DNA of 64,000 nucleotides from Roseococcus sp. SYP-B2431 (lineage in GTDB: Bacteria > Pseudomonadota > Alphaproteobacteria > Acetobacterales > Acetobacteraceae), in the NCBI RefSeq assembly GCF_004336745.1, contig NZ_SJXD01000011.1, positions 682,001 to 746,000 on the forward strand. Reading direction: 5' to 3'. Positions 51,309-60,215 of the stretch are shown piece after piece. The notes beneath the pieces are model-generated. The model saw nothing but the letters and a program-made list of their open reading frames with translations, was not told where the DNA came from and ran no database searches. A program made the position numbers and the translations under genes. Positions within the stretch are counted from its first letter, which is position 1. Each line of letters starts with the position of its first letter.

Positions 51309-52522
51309 TAACGCAACTCCCGGATCGCGGCGAAGCCGGCCTCGGACGCGGCGAGCACCGCGTCGATGTCGGCCTCCGTATGCGCGGCGCAGAGGAACAT
51401 GTTGTGCCGCGGATGGAGGAAGGCGCCCTCGGCCAGGGCGGCCCGGCAGAAGGCGCGGCCCATCGCGAAGTCCTCGTCGCCGTCGAAGAGGAAGAGCGGC
51501 ATGGAGACGGGCCCTGTCTGCCGCAAGCCGACATTCCCGCCGCGCGCCCGTTCCGCGAGCCCGTCGCGCAGCCGCTGACCGAGGGTTTCCAGATGGCCGA
51601 CCACGTCGCGCCGCTCCAGCTCCCCGAGGGTCGCGACGGCGGCGGCCATGGCGACCGAGGAGCACCAGAAGGAGCCGGTGACGAAAATACGCGAGGCCGC
51701 GTCGCGCAGGGAGTCCTTCCCCGTCACGGCGGCGAGCGTATGCCCGTTGGCGATCGCCTTGCTCCAGGCGGAGAGGTCGGGCCGCACGCCCACCGTCTCC
51801 CAGGAGCCGCCGGGATGCAGCCGGAAGCCCGCGCGCACGTCGTCCAGGATGAGCGCCGCGCCCTTCCGGTCGCAGATGGCGCGCGCGGCGGCGGCGAAGG
51901 TCGGCGCGGGCAGCTCCTGATCGACCACATTGTCGTGCCGGAAGCCGGTGACGAGGATGGCGGCGAGGTCGCCGCCCGCGGCATCGGCCGCGGCCTCGAG
52001 GCTCGCCACGTCGTTGTAGTCGAAGCGGAGCTGGTTCGCCTTGTCCGCCTCCGTCGTGCCGGCGGGAACCGGCGTGCACCAGGGCGCGGCGCCGTGATAG
52101 GAGCCGCGCGCCATCAGGATGGTGCCCCGCCCCGTGGCGGCGCGGGCGATGGTCACGCAGGTGGTCGTCGCATCTGTGCCGTTCTTCTGGAACATGGCCC
52201 AGTCGGCGGCGGGGATGCGATCCACCAGCCGTTCCGCCAGCTCGACCAGCACGGGGCCGGGGCCGTTCAGCGCGTCGCCGAGCTCCGTCTGCTTCCGCGC
52301 GGCGGCGTCCACTGCAGGGTCGTGATGGCCGAGCACGATGGGCCCCCAGCTGCACATGAGGTCGACATAGCGGCGCCCGTCCACGTCCCAGACATGGCCG
52401 CCCTCCCCGCGCGCGAAGAATTGCGGATAGCCCTCGGGCAGCTTCTTCGCGTCCAGATGGCCCCACATGCCGCCTGGAATGACGCGGGCGGCGCGCTCGC
52501 GCAGATCGGAATCGGTGCTCAA
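51308..52522 (-). CDS. Class III aminotransferase (glutamate-1-semialdehyde aminomutase-like)
   Basis: 404-residue PLP enzyme of aminotransferase class III. The cofactor-binding motif ILDDVRAGFR (225-234) and Schiff-base lysine Lys255 in SAWSKAIANG are visible, together with NGTDATTTC (114-122) for phosphate binding. The overall similarity is to the glutamate-1-semialdehyde 2,1-aminomutase subfamily, but the operon with a peptide-type binding protein and acylase argues for catabolism rather than heme synthesis. The start is TTG at 52522, which overlaps the binding-protein stop (TTGA) behind GGGGAG. The frame remains open upstream, where it is not conserved. Confidence 0.9.
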   Translation of the reverse strand: MSTDSDLRERAARVIPGGMWGHLDAKKLPEGYPQFFARGEGGHVWDVDGRRYVDLMCSWGPIVLGHHDPAVDAAARKQTELGDALNGPGPVLVELAERLVDRIPAADWAMFQKNGTDATTTCVTIARAATGRGTILMARGSYHGAAPWCTPVPAGTTEADKANQLRFDYNDVASLEAAADAAGGDLAAILVTGFRHDNVVDQELPAPTFAAAARAICDRKGAALILDDVRAGFRLHPGGSWETVGVRPDLSAWSKAIANGHTLAAVTGKDSLRDAASRIFVTGSFWCSSVAMAAAVATLGELERRDVVGHLETLGQRLRDGLAERARGGNVGLRQTGPVSMPLFLFDGDEDFAMGRAFCRAALAEGAFLHPRHNMFLCAAHTEADIDAVLAASEAGFAAIRELR

Positions 52523-54084
52523 ACCTTCACTCCCCAGAACATCGGATAGGCCGCCTGGGGCACGTCGCGCAGGCGCTCGCGATAGCCGGCCGGAATGGTG
52601 AACTGGCCCCACATCACGGAGGGCACGTTGCGGGCCGCGGTCGCCTGGATCTCGCCGGCGATGCGCTTGCGCGCCTCGGGCGTGGGGGCCAGGGCGAATT
52701 CGCCCAGCAGCCGCTCCGCGTCCCGGTCGCAATCCCAGCCGGGATAGTCGGCGCAGGTATTGGCCACGTAGAAATGCGTGAGCGGGGAGAACATGTCGGT
52801 GCCGTTCGCGTAGACGGCGAACATGTGCCAGCCCTCGCGCCGGGCGCGGCGGGCCAGCACCGTGCCCCAGTCCATCTGCTGCTCCTCGACGTTGAAGCCG
52901 GCGAGCTTCATGTTCTGGATCATCACCTGCGCGGCCGTCTGGCTGATGCTGCCGGCCACCGTCAGGAAGACGAGGGGCTGGCCGCGATAGGAGGTGGCGG
53001 CCAGCATGCGCTTCGCCCCCTCCACGTCGAGGCCCATCGCCTCCGCGCCCGCCCGGCTGTCATAGGGCGCGTCGCAGAGGAAGAAGGAGGGGCATGGCGG
53101 CGCGCGGAAGCGCTCGGGCACGCCGATCGCGGTGAGCACCGAGGCCTGGTCGGCGCAATGCCACAGCACCCGGCGGATCGCCGGATCGTCCATCGGCGCG
53201 GCCGCGTGGTTGAGACGAAAATTGCCTTGGAACATGTGGATGCCGCCCAACCCCATCAGCCTCACGCCGCGCGCGCGTTCCAGCCGCGGCAGCAGGTCGA
53301 AGGGCAGGTACTGCATGTAGTCGATCTCGCCCTGCATGAGGGCGGTGGCGCCCGTCGCCTGGTCCGGCATGACGCGCAGGGTCACGCTGTCGAGATGCAC
53401 GCGCTTGCCGCCGGCGAGGAAGTCATTCGGCTCCTCGCGCGGGACATAGCCCTCGAAGCGCTCCAGGACCATGTAGTTGCCCGGGCGCCAGTCGGCGGCG
53501 CGGAAGCGGAAGGGGCCGCTGCCGACGATCTCGCGGATGCGGGTCTCGACCGGCACGCGCGCCAGCCGCTCGGGCAGCATCACGGGCAGCGGCGCGTTGG
53601 GCTTGCCCAGCACGTCGAGGACCAGCGGAAACGGGCGGGACAGGGTCAGCCGGAAGCTCTTCGCGTCCAGCGCCACGATCTCCGCCTTGGCGGCCCAGAG
53701 CATGCGGCCCTGGGAATCCCGCGGCGCCCAGCGCTCCAGGCTCGCCACGCAATCGGCCGCGGTGACGGGCCCGCCGTCGTGCCAGAGCAGGCCGTCGCGC
53801 AGACGGAAGGTCCAGACGAGGCCATCCGGACTCGTCTCCCAGGCGGCCACCATCTGCGGCTTGATCATCCCCTGCCCGTCCATGGCGAAGAGCGTGTCGA
53901 AGACGTGATAGCCGAAGGTCCGCGTGATGGCGGCCGTGGTGGCATGCGGATCGAGGATGACGACCTCGCTCTCCAGCACGAGGTTGGCCGTGCCGGCCGC
54001 CCTCGCGGGCGGCGCGATCCAGGGAAGCGCGACGCCGCCGGCGGCGAGCATGGCGCCACGTCGGGTGATCTTCGTCGGTGTCAT
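52519..54084 (-). CDS. ABC transporter substrate-binding protein, family 5 (peptide/nickel type)
   Basis: 521-residue periplasmic binding protein of the DppA/OppA class. A twin-arginine-like signal (TRRGAMLAAGGVALPWIAPP) ends near residue 29. Family blocks are VFDTLFAMDGQGMIKPQMV, TFRLRDGLLWHDGGPVTAAD and QGNFRLNHAAAPMDD. It probably binds a peptide-like or acyl amide compound. ATG 54084 is preferred over GTG 54093 because of the spacing to GGGGA. The gene is followed with a 4-base overlap by the class III aminotransferase. No permease or ATPase gene is present, so it would need partners encoded elsewhere. Confidence 0.92.
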   Translation of the reverse strand: MTPTKITRRGAMLAAGGVALPWIAPPARAAGTANLVLESEVVILDPHATTAAITRTFGYHVFDTLFAMDGQGMIKPQMVAAWETSPDGLVWTFRLRDGLLWHDGGPVTAADCVASLERWAPRDSQGRMLWAAKAEIVALDAKSFRLTLSRPFPLVLDVLGKPNAPLPVMLPERLARVPVETRIREIVGSGPFRFRAADWRPGNYMVLERFEGYVPREEPNDFLAGGKRVHLDSVTLRVMPDQATGATALMQGEIDYMQYLPFDLLPRLERARGVRLMGLGGIHMFQGNFRLNHAAAPMDDPAIRRVLWHCADQASVLTAIGVPERFRAPPCPSFFLCDAPYDSRAGAEAMGLDVEGAKRMLAATSYRGQPLVFLTVAGSISQTAAQVMIQNMKLAGFNVEEQQMDWGTVLARRARREGWHMFAVYANGTDMFSPLTHFYVANTCADYPGWDCDRDAERLLGEFALAPTPEARKRIAGEIQATAARNVPSVMWGQFTIPAGYRERLRDVPQAAYPMFWGVKV

Positions 54085-54167
54085 TGTCCGCACGTCCCCT
54101 ATTCGTTGTTGCCGAGAGGGTATTTCCTATGTGCGACGCGCGTCCAGCAGGCGAGGAAGATATCGGG

Positions 54168-56471
54168 ATGAACCAGGAAGAACTGCGGGCGGCCGCGCGG
54201 CGCGCCGTGCCGGAGCTGACGGGCGAGGTCACGCTGCCGGGGCTGGAGGCGCCGGTGACCGTGCTTCGCGATGCCCTGGGCGTGGCCCATATCCGCGCGG
54301 GGTCCACGAGGGACGCCTTCTTTGCCCAAGGCTTCTGCCACGCGCAGGACCGGCTCTTCCAGATGGAGCTGAATCGCCGCCGCGCGCTGGGGCGCAGCGC
54401 GGAATGGCTCGGCCCCTCGGCCTTCGGGGCGGATGCGCTGTCGCGGCGGCTCGGCGTCGAGGGCGCCAGCCGGCGCGACGCCGCCGCCCTGGGGGACGAA
54501 GCCAAGGTCATGATCGAGGCCTATGCGGCGGGGGTGAACGCCTTCCTGGCCTCGGGCGCGCCCCTGCCGATCGAGTACACCCTGCTCGGCGCCACGCCGG
54601 AGCCCTGGGAGGGCTGGCAGACCATCGCGGTGATGCGGCGGCTCGGGCTGCTCATGGGCTCGGTCTGGTTCAAGCTCTGGCGCGCGGCGGCGCTGCCGGT
54701 CGCGGGCGAGGCCGTGACCAGCCTGCGCTACGACGACGGCGGCAAGGATGTCCTGCTGATGCCGCAGGGCGCGGAGGCCGATCGCTGGCGGGCGAGCTTG
54801 GCGGAGCTCGCGCCTGCGGTCGCCGCCCTGATGGAGGCGGCGGAGCAGGATGCGACGGGCGGCGGCAGCAACAACTGGGCCGTCTCGTCGGAGCTCAGCG
54901 CGATGGGGCGGCCCCTGCTGGCCGGCGATCCGCATCGCGTCCTCGAACTGCCGAACATGTATGCCCAGGGGCACCTCGCCTGCCCGGCCTTCGACGTGAT
55001 CGGCCTCACGGTGCCGGGCGTGCCGGGCTTCCCGCACTTCGCCCATAACGGGAAGGTGGCCTACTGCGTCACGCACGGCTTCGCCGATATCCACGATCTC
55101 TATGTCGAGCGCTTCGACGAGCGCGCGGAGCACGCGATGTTCCGCGAGATGTGGGAGCCGGTGCGGCGGCGGGTGGAGGCCGTCGCCATCCGCGGCGAGG
55201 CGCCGCGCGAGGTGGAGATCGTGGAGACGCGGCACGGGCCGGTCATCGCCGGCGACCCGGCCTCGGGACACGCGCTCTCATTGAAGAGCGTACAGTTCGC
55301 CGAGACCGACCTCTCCTTCGACTGCCTGCCCCGCATGCTGCGCGCGGAGAATGTGAAGGCGCTCTACGAGGCCACGCGCGGCTGGGGGCTCATCGACCAC
55401 AACCTCGTGGCCGGCGACACGCAGGGCCATATCGGCTGGCTGCTGCGCGCGCGGCTGCCCCGGCGCGGACGGGAATGCGGCTGGCTGCCCATGCCCGGCT
55501 GGACCGGCGAGCACGAATGGCAGGGCTGGATCCCGCATGAGGAGATGCCGGTGCTGCACGACCCGGCGGGCGGGATCATCGTCACCGCCAACAACCGCAT
55601 CGCCGCCGACGATCACCCGGACTACCTGTTGACGGACTGCCACCCGCCCTATCGCGCCCGGCGCGTGGCGGCGCTGCTGACGGCCGACGCGTCGACGCGC
55701 AGCCCCGCAGGCTCGGCGGCCATCCATGGCGACGTGCTGTCGCAGCCGGCCGGCGATGTCATCGCGAGACTCGACGCGCTGGGAGGCTGCACGGGCGCCG
55801 CGGAAGCCCTGCGCGCGGAGCTGGCCGCCTGGGATGCGCGGATGGAGGCCGCCTCCGTCACCGCCTCGCGCTACATCGCCTTCCGCATCGCGCTGACGAA
55901 GCGGCTCGCGGCGGTGAGCGGCCTCGGCGCGCTGGCCTCGCACCCCTATCTCCAGCCCTCGCCGGGCGTGGCGCCGCTCATGCAGCTCTGGTGGGCACTG
56001 CCGGCCCTGCTGCGCGCCGACGATGCCAGCCTGCTCGGGGGCGAGAGCTGGGACGGGCTGCTGCAGGCCGCGCTGGACGAGGTGGCCGCGACGCCCGCCC
56101 CGGAGAACTGGGGCGAGGTGCATCGCCCGAAGCTCGCGCATCCGCTCTCGCCGCTCTTCCCGGAGGCCGCCTCCGTGCTGGACCCGATCGCCGAGCCGCT
56201 GGGCGGCGACGGCGACTGCGTCATGGCCAATGGCCTGATCGCGCCGGCCGGTCCGCGCACGGCCTATGGCGCGCTGTCGCGCTATGCCTTCGACGTGGGC
56301 GACTGGGAGAACAGCCTCTGGACCGTCTTCCACGGCACCTCCGGCCATCCCGGCAGCCCCCACTACGCCGATCAGCACAAGACCTGGGCGGCGGCGCGGA
56401 TGACGCCGATGCGCTATGCCTGGGACGGGCTTGAGGCGGAGGCGCGGAGCCGGCAGGTTCTGCGGCCGTGA
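54168..56471 (+). CDS. Penicillin acylase family N-terminal nucleophile hydrolase
   Basis: 767-residue Ntn-hydrolase precursor. The autocatalytic cleavage site precedes Ser234 in GGGSNNWAVS, the nucleophile of the future beta chain. PHRVLELPNMYAQGHLACPAFDVIG-type blocks follow, with NNRIAADDHPDYL further on, and the short alpha chain lies before. Members hydrolyse amide bonds of beta-lactams, acyl-homoserine lactones or acylated amino acids. No signal peptide is visible although most relatives are periplasmic, so the protein may act in the cytoplasm, or the start may be misplaced. AGGAAG precedes the ATG at 54168. It is divergent from the family 5 binding protein gene. Confidence 0.9.
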   Translation: MNQEELRAAARRAVPELTGEVTLPGLEAPVTVLRDALGVAHIRAGSTRDAFFAQGFCHAQDRLFQMELNRRRALGRSAEWLGPSAFGADALSRRLGVEGASRRDAAALGDEAKVMIEAYAAGVNAFLASGAPLPIEYTLLGATPEPWEGWQTIAVMRRLGLLMGSVWFKLWRAAALPVAGEAVTSLRYDDGGKDVLLMPQGAEADRWRASLAELAPAVAALMEAAEQDATGGGSNNWAVSSELSAMGRPLLAGDPHRVLELPNMYAQGHLACPAFDVIGLTVPGVPGFPHFAHNGKVAYCVTHGFADIHDLYVERFDERAEHAMFREMWEPVRRRVEAVAIRGEAPREVEIVETRHGPVIAGDPASGHALSLKSVQFAETDLSFDCLPRMLRAENVKALYEATRGWGLIDHNLVAGDTQGHIGWLLRARLPRRGRECGWLPMPGWTGEHEWQGWIPHEEMPVLHDPAGGIIVTANNRIAADDHPDYLLTDCHPPYRARRVAALLTADASTRSPAGSAAIHGDVLSQPAGDVIARLDALGGCTGAAEALRAELAAWDARMEAASVTASRYIAFRIALTKRLAAVSGLGALASHPYLQPSPGVAPLMQLWWALPALLRADDASLLGGESWDGLLQAALDEVAATPAPENWGEVHRPKLAHPLSPLFPEAASVLDPIAEPLGGDGDCVMANGLIAPAGPRTAYGALSRYAFDVGDWENSLWTVFHGTSGHPGSPHYADQHKTWAAARMTPMRYAWDGLEAEARSRQVLRP

Positions 56472-56481
56472 TATGTCTCCA

Positions 56482-56596
56482 CCCTCGGACGCCGGGCCCC
56501 GCTTCCGGCGGCTTGGCTTCGCCCCACCACCAGAGCACCCGGCCGGGCGGTCACATTGGCGGCGCCGGCCGCCTTGCGGCCGGATGCTCGAAGCGA
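56482..56596. repeat. Dispersed palindromic repeat, family B, copy 2
   Basis: Same block order as at 36101-36215: CCCTCGGACGCCGGGC, GGCTTCGC, and a final hairpin (56565-56583, CCGGCCGC/GCGGCCGG) followed by GGAT-CTCGAAG. It lies just downstream of the acylase gene and upstream of DUF1028, whose ribosome-binding site (GAGGT) starts at its right end. Confidence 0.7.
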
Positions 56597-56610
56597 GGTA
56601 AACTCACCAC

Positions 56611-57264
56611 ATGACCTACTCCCTGACCGCGCGCTGCGCCGAGACTGGGGCCTTCGGGACCATCGTCACCTCCTCCTCCATCGCGACGGCCGCGCGCTGC
56701 GCCTGGGCCGGGCCGATGGGCGCCGTCGCCACCCAGAACCTCTCCGATCCGGCACTCGGCCCGCAGGGACTCGCATTGCTGCGGCAGGGGCTGGGCGCGC
56801 GGGCGGTGGTGGACCTGCTGATCCGCTCGACCCGCGGCGTGGAGCACCGGCAGCTCGCGGTGGTGGACAGGATGGGCGGGGTCGCCTGGTTCTCGGGCGG
56901 CAAGGCTATGCCGGAGCACGCGGTGGCGACGGGGCCGGATTGCGTCTCGATGGGGAACCTGCTGGCGAATACGGGCGTGCCTCAGGCGATGGTGGTTTCC
57001 TTCGCCGCCAGCGCGGGGGCTCCGCTGGCCGAGCGGCTGGTGCGCGCGCTGGAGGCCGGGCTGGAGGCGGGCGGCGAGTTCGACGACGAGCACGGCGCCG
57101 GCCTGCTGGTGGCGGACCGCTACGACTGGCCGGTGGTGGACCTGCGCGTGGACTGGCACGACGAGCCGGTGGCGGAGCTGCGCCGGCTCTGGATGCGGTA
57201 CGAGCCGCAGCAGGCGGCCTATGTGGCGCGGGCTCTGGACGCCGATCGCGCGCCGGGGTTCTGA
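56611..57264 (+). CDS. DUF1028 family Ntn-hydrolase-like protein
   Basis: 217-residue protein of the DUF1028 family, which has an Ntn-hydrolase fold. It begins TYSLTARCAETGAFGTIVTS, the usual family N-terminus. ATQNLSDPALGPQGLALL and QLAVVDRMGGVAWFSG are other conserved blocks. Function is not established; relatives are often encoded with amidases and peptide transport proteins, which fits the acylase upstream. The ATG at 56611 follows a GAGGT motif provided by the repeat. It is followed by a hairpin array and converges on the DUF35 gene. Confidence 0.88.
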   Translation: MTYSLTARCAETGAFGTIVTSSSIATAARCAWAGPMGAVATQNLSDPALGPQGLALLRQGLGARAVVDLLIRSTRGVEHRQLAVVDRMGGVAWFSGGKAMPEHAVATGPDCVSMGNLLANTGVPQAMVVSFAASAGAPLAERLVRALEAGLEAGGEFDDEHGAGLLVADRYDWPVVDLRVDWHDEPVAELRRLWMRYEPQQAAYVARALDADRAPGF

Positions 57265-57266
57265 CT

Positions 57267-57387
57267 CGAGGGGGCTTCGTCCCCTCGAACTCCCCCGGCA
57301 GGAAACGCAGTTTCCTGCACCTTCGGTCAGTAAGAGGGTCCAGGGCAAAAAGCCCTGGCGGGGAGCGCGAGGGGCCGAGCCCCTCGC
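57267..57387. repeat. Dispersed hairpin repeat, family A, copy 2, with four hairpins
   Basis: Fills the convergent gap between DUF1028 and DUF35. Hairpins are at 57267-57287 (CGAGGGG/CCCCTCG), 57298-57318 (GCAGGAAAC/GTTTCCTGC), 57340-57358 (CCAGGGC/GCCCTGG, AAAAA loop) and 57367-57387 (GCGAGGGGC/GCCCCTCGC). The first two match copy 1 at 9790-9862 in order and sequence. The last ends on the DUF35 stop codon. The array probably terminates or insulates both transcripts. Confidence 0.75.
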
Positions 57388-57797
57388 TAGGCGAGTTCGA
57401 AGAACGGCAGCTTCTGCCCCGGCGCTTCCTGCGAGAACGTCACCCTCACCTTCCGCCCGATCAGATCCGCATCCTCCGGCGCCTCGCCCGCGAGCCGGCT
57501 GTACATCAGCGGCCCCTCCTCCAGCGTCACGGCGAGCACATGGTAGGGCGCCTCCGGAAAGAAGGAGGGATGCTGCGGCCGGCGCACCAGCGTGTGCGTG
57601 CGGATCGTGCCGCGGCCCGACACCGCTACCCATTCCAGCGCGCCGCCGCCGCAATGCGGGCAGCAGACGCGCGGGAAGTAGACGTGCTTCGCGCAGGCGG
57701 TGCAGCGCTGGAGCCTTAGCTCCCCGGCGTTGCAGGCCTCGAAGAAGGGCCGGTTGATCGAGGTCAGCCGCGGCATGGGCTTGAGGTCGTTCGCCAT
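57387..57797 (-). CDS. DUF35 zinc ribbon/OB-fold acyl-CoA partner protein
   Basis: 136-residue protein with an N-terminal rubredoxin-like zinc ribbon (Cys32, Cys35, Cys46, Cys49 in LQRCTAC and CCPHCG) and a C-terminal OB fold, the DUF35 architecture. Such proteins act as partner subunits of thiolase-like enzymes and help bind acyl-CoA. GGGAG lies before the ATG at 57797. It is the last gene of the CaiB/BaiF, thiolase-like, DUF35 operon, 5 bases after the thiolase-like gene. The stop codon lies next to a repeat hairpin. Confidence 0.92.
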   Translation of the reverse strand: MANDLKPMPRLTSINRPFFEACNAGELRLQRCTACAKHVYFPRVCCPHCGGGALEWVAVSGRGTIRTHTLVRRPQHPSFFPEAPYHVLAVTLEEGPLMYSRLAGEAPEDADLIGRKVRVTFSQEAPGQKLPFFELA

Positions 57798-57802
57798 CGC
57801 CG

Positions 57803-58957
57803 TCACTCCCGCCCCAGCACGCAGGCGCTGGCGGAGAGGCCGCGCCCGTAGGAGACCTGCCCGTAGCCCGCGACGACGCCGTGCCTCGCATCGGGCACCT
57901 GGCGATCGCCTGCCTCGTGGCGAAGCTGGGTCACGGCCTCGTAGACGCCGATCATGCCGCCGCTCGCGCCGCATTGCCCGGCCGAGAGCTGCCCGCCGCC
58001 GGTGTTGATGGGCAGCGTGCCCCGCACCGTGCAGTCGTTGTCGCGGATGAGCGTGCCGGCGCCGCCGCGCGGGGCGAAGCCCATGCCTTCCAGCTGCACG
58101 AATTCCATCAGCGGGTAGTCGTCATAGAGCTGCACGAAGTCCATGTCCCTGGGGCCGAGCCCCGCCGTGTTCCACATGCGCCCGGCAAAGGTCTCCCAAC
58201 CGGCGCTGAAGCGGTAGATGTCGTCGGCCGGATGGTTGTGCACCTCGCCGCCGCCGAGGATGCGGATCAGCGGCACGTCGAGCCGCCTGGCAACCGCCTC
58301 GCTCGCCAGCACGACCGCATCGGCGCCGCAACATGGCAGCACGCAGTCGAAGAGCCGCAGCGGATCGGCCACGGGGCGGGCGTTGAGGTAGTCCTCCATG
58401 CCCATACGCGTGCGGAGCAGCGCGTTGGGGTTGAGCATGGCGTTCTCGCGCTGGGCGATGCAGAGGCGCCCGAAATCCTCCCGCGTCGCGCCGAACTCCT
58501 TCATGTAGAGCCGCGTGTGCATGGCGAAGATGCCGTTGGCGGCGCCGTAGCCCCAGGGCCCCATGTAGTCGTGCTGGCCCGGGTTGCGCGACATGTTCAT
58601 GTGGGAGGTGACGTCGAAGGCGTCGGCCGCGACGATGACCACCACCTCGGCGTCGCCGTGCTGGATCGCGCGCGCCGCCTGCAGCATGCCCGAGACGCCC
58701 GAGGCGCCGCCGTAGAGGCCCTGGAAGAGCCAGCGGCAGGTCAGGCCCATATGCTCCGTCATGGTGGTGACGTTGTCGGGACCGAGCGTGAAGGCGGTGA
58801 CGCCCAGCCCGTCCACGTCGCGGAAGCCGAGGCCCGCGGAGCGAAGCGCGAGGTTGGAAGCCTCCCAGATCAGCCGCTGGACGGGCTTGTCCGTCTTCTT
58901 CTCATATGTCGTCTGGCCGGTGCCGACGACGTAGACACCCTCATAGCCCGGACCCAT
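57803..58957 (-). CDS. Thiolase-like protein of the SCP-x/Ltp2 type, lacking thiolase catalytic residues
   Basis: 384-residue thiolase-fold protein. The position of the nucleophilic cysteine is occupied by Tyr/Gly (motif GLYGGASGVSG); the C-terminal GHP motif reads GQC (SAGQCGASG), and the second cysteine site reads VVAGYGQVSYG. So it is unlikely to be a thiolase. Its layout and DUF35 partner match Ltp2-type retro-aldolases that cleave side-chain CoA esters, for which a conserved tyrosine (here perhaps in QLYDDYPL) is important. ATG 58957 has AAGGAA at good spacing and is preferred over GTG 58963. It follows the CaiB/BaiF gene by 13 bases. Confidence 0.88.
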   Translation of the reverse strand: MGPGYEGVYVVGTGQTTYEKKTDKPVQRLIWEASNLALRSAGLGFRDVDGLGVTAFTLGPDNVTTMTEHMGLTCRWLFQGLYGGASGVSGMLQAARAIQHGDAEVVVIVAADAFDVTSHMNMSRNPGQHDYMGPWGYGAANGIFAMHTRLYMKEFGATREDFGRLCIAQRENAMLNPNALLRTRMGMEDYLNARPVADPLRLFDCVLPCCGADAVVLASEAVARRLDVPLIRILGGGEVHNHPADDIYRFSAGWETFAGRMWNTAGLGPRDMDFVQLYDDYPLMEFVQLEGMGFAPRGGAGTLIRDNDCTVRGTLPINTGGGQLSAGQCGASGGMIGVYEAVTQLRHEAGDRQVPDARHGVVAGYGQVSYGRGLSASACVLGRE

Positions 58958-58970
58958 TGGCACTTCCTTC

Positions 58971-60203
58971 TCAGATCACTTTCGCGGCGCGCAGCCGGTC
59001 GTATTCCTCGCGCGGCAGGCCGAGCTCATCGAGCCAGATCGCCTCGTTCTCCTCGCCCAGCTCGCCGCCGGTGCGGTGAACGCGGCCAGGAGTGCGCGAC
59101 ATCCTCGGGATCGCGTTCTGCATGCGCACGGTGCCGAAATGCGGATCGGGCACGGGCACGATGGTCTCGCGGGCGGCGTAATGCGGATCCTGGAAGATGT
59201 CGGCGATGGTGAGGATCGGCCCCGCCACCACCTCGCCCTCTTCCAGGATCTTCAGCGCATGGTCGAAGTCGTGCCGCAGGAACCAACCGGTCATGATCTG
59301 GTCCAGCACATCGGCATTACGCTGGCGCAGCAGCCCGTCGGTGAAGCGCGGGTCGGTCGCGAGCTCGGCCATGCCCATGGCCTCCACCAGCCGGTTGAAG
59401 CTCTTCTGGGTCGAGGCCGAGATGGTGATGTAGCGATCGTCGCGCGTGCGATAGGCGTTGCGCGGGCTATCGGTGGTGGAGCGGTTGCCGATGCGCTCGC
59501 GCACCATGCCGATCTGGTCGTAGGCGATGGCCTGGAACTCGATGAGCCGGAACAGCGGCTCGTAGAGGCTGACGTCCACCTCCTGCCCTTTGCCGGAGCG
59601 CAGCCGCTCATAGATGCCGAACATGGCGCCCATCACCGCGAAGGTGGAAGCCACGCTGTCCGCCTGCGCATAGGAGGAGGAGAGCGTCGGCGCGCCGTCG
59701 GGGAAGCCGGTGAAGGAGGGCAGTCCGGTGAAGGCCTCGGCCACGGTTCCGTAGCCGCCGCGCTGCGCGTAGGGGCCGGTCTGGCCGTAGCCGGAGACGC
59801 GCACCATCACGAGGCGCGGATTGATCTTCGCGAGATCCTCGTAGCCGAGGCCCCAGCGCTCGAAGGTTCCGGGCCGGTAGTTCTCGACCAGGATGTCGGC
59901 GTGCTCGACCAGGCGCTTCAGCAGCGCTTGTCCCTCGGGCTTGGAGAGATTCAGCGTGACGTTCCGCTTGTTCCTCGCGATCACCTTCCACCAGAGGGAT
60001 TTTCCGTCCTTCTCCGGCGGGCGGGAGCGCATGGCGTCGCCCTGCACCGGGTGCTCGATCTTGATCACCTCGGCGCCGAAATCCGCCATCATGGTGCAGG
60101 CGAGCGGGGCCGCGATCATCTGCCCCGCATCGATGACGCGCAGGCCGTGCAGCGGCCCCTTGGAGGGCGCGGCAGGCGCGGTGTGGCAGATCTGATCGGG
60201 CAT
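58971..60203 (-). CDS. CoA transferase, CaiB/BaiF family (class III)
   Basis: 410-residue family III CoA transferase that moves CoA between carboxylic acids. Recognisable blocks are GLRVIDAGQMIAAPLACTMM, AEVIKIEHP (about 57-65), NKRNVTLNLSKPEGQ and RGGYGTVAEAFTGL. The conserved Asp acylated during catalysis lies in SYAQADSVAST. ATG 60203 has AAGGATG upstream and fits the family start; the frame extends 72 bases further across the operator. It is the first gene of the catabolic operon, and a 7-bp inverted repeat sits 12 bases upstream. The GntR regulator gene lies further upstream on the same strand. The acid activated is unknown. Confidence 0.93.
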   Translation of the reverse strand: MPDQICHTAPAAPSKGPLHGLRVIDAGQMIAAPLACTMMADFGAEVIKIEHPVQGDAMRSRPPEKDGKSLWWKVIARNKRNVTLNLSKPEGQALLKRLVEHADILVENYRPGTFERWGLGYEDLAKINPRLVMVRVSGYGQTGPYAQRGGYGTVAEAFTGLPSFTGFPDGAPTLSSSYAQADSVASTFAVMGAMFGIYERLRSGKGQEVDVSLYEPLFRLIEFQAIAYDQIGMVRERIGNRSTTDSPRNAYRTRDDRYITISASTQKSFNRLVEAMGMAELATDPRFTDGLLRQRNADVLDQIMTGWFLRHDFDHALKILEEGEVVAGPILTIADIFQDPHYAARETIVPVPDPHFGTVRMQNAIPRMSRTPGRVHRTGGELGEENEAIWLDELGLPREEYDRLRAAKVI

Positions 60204-60215
60204 TCGCGGACATCC

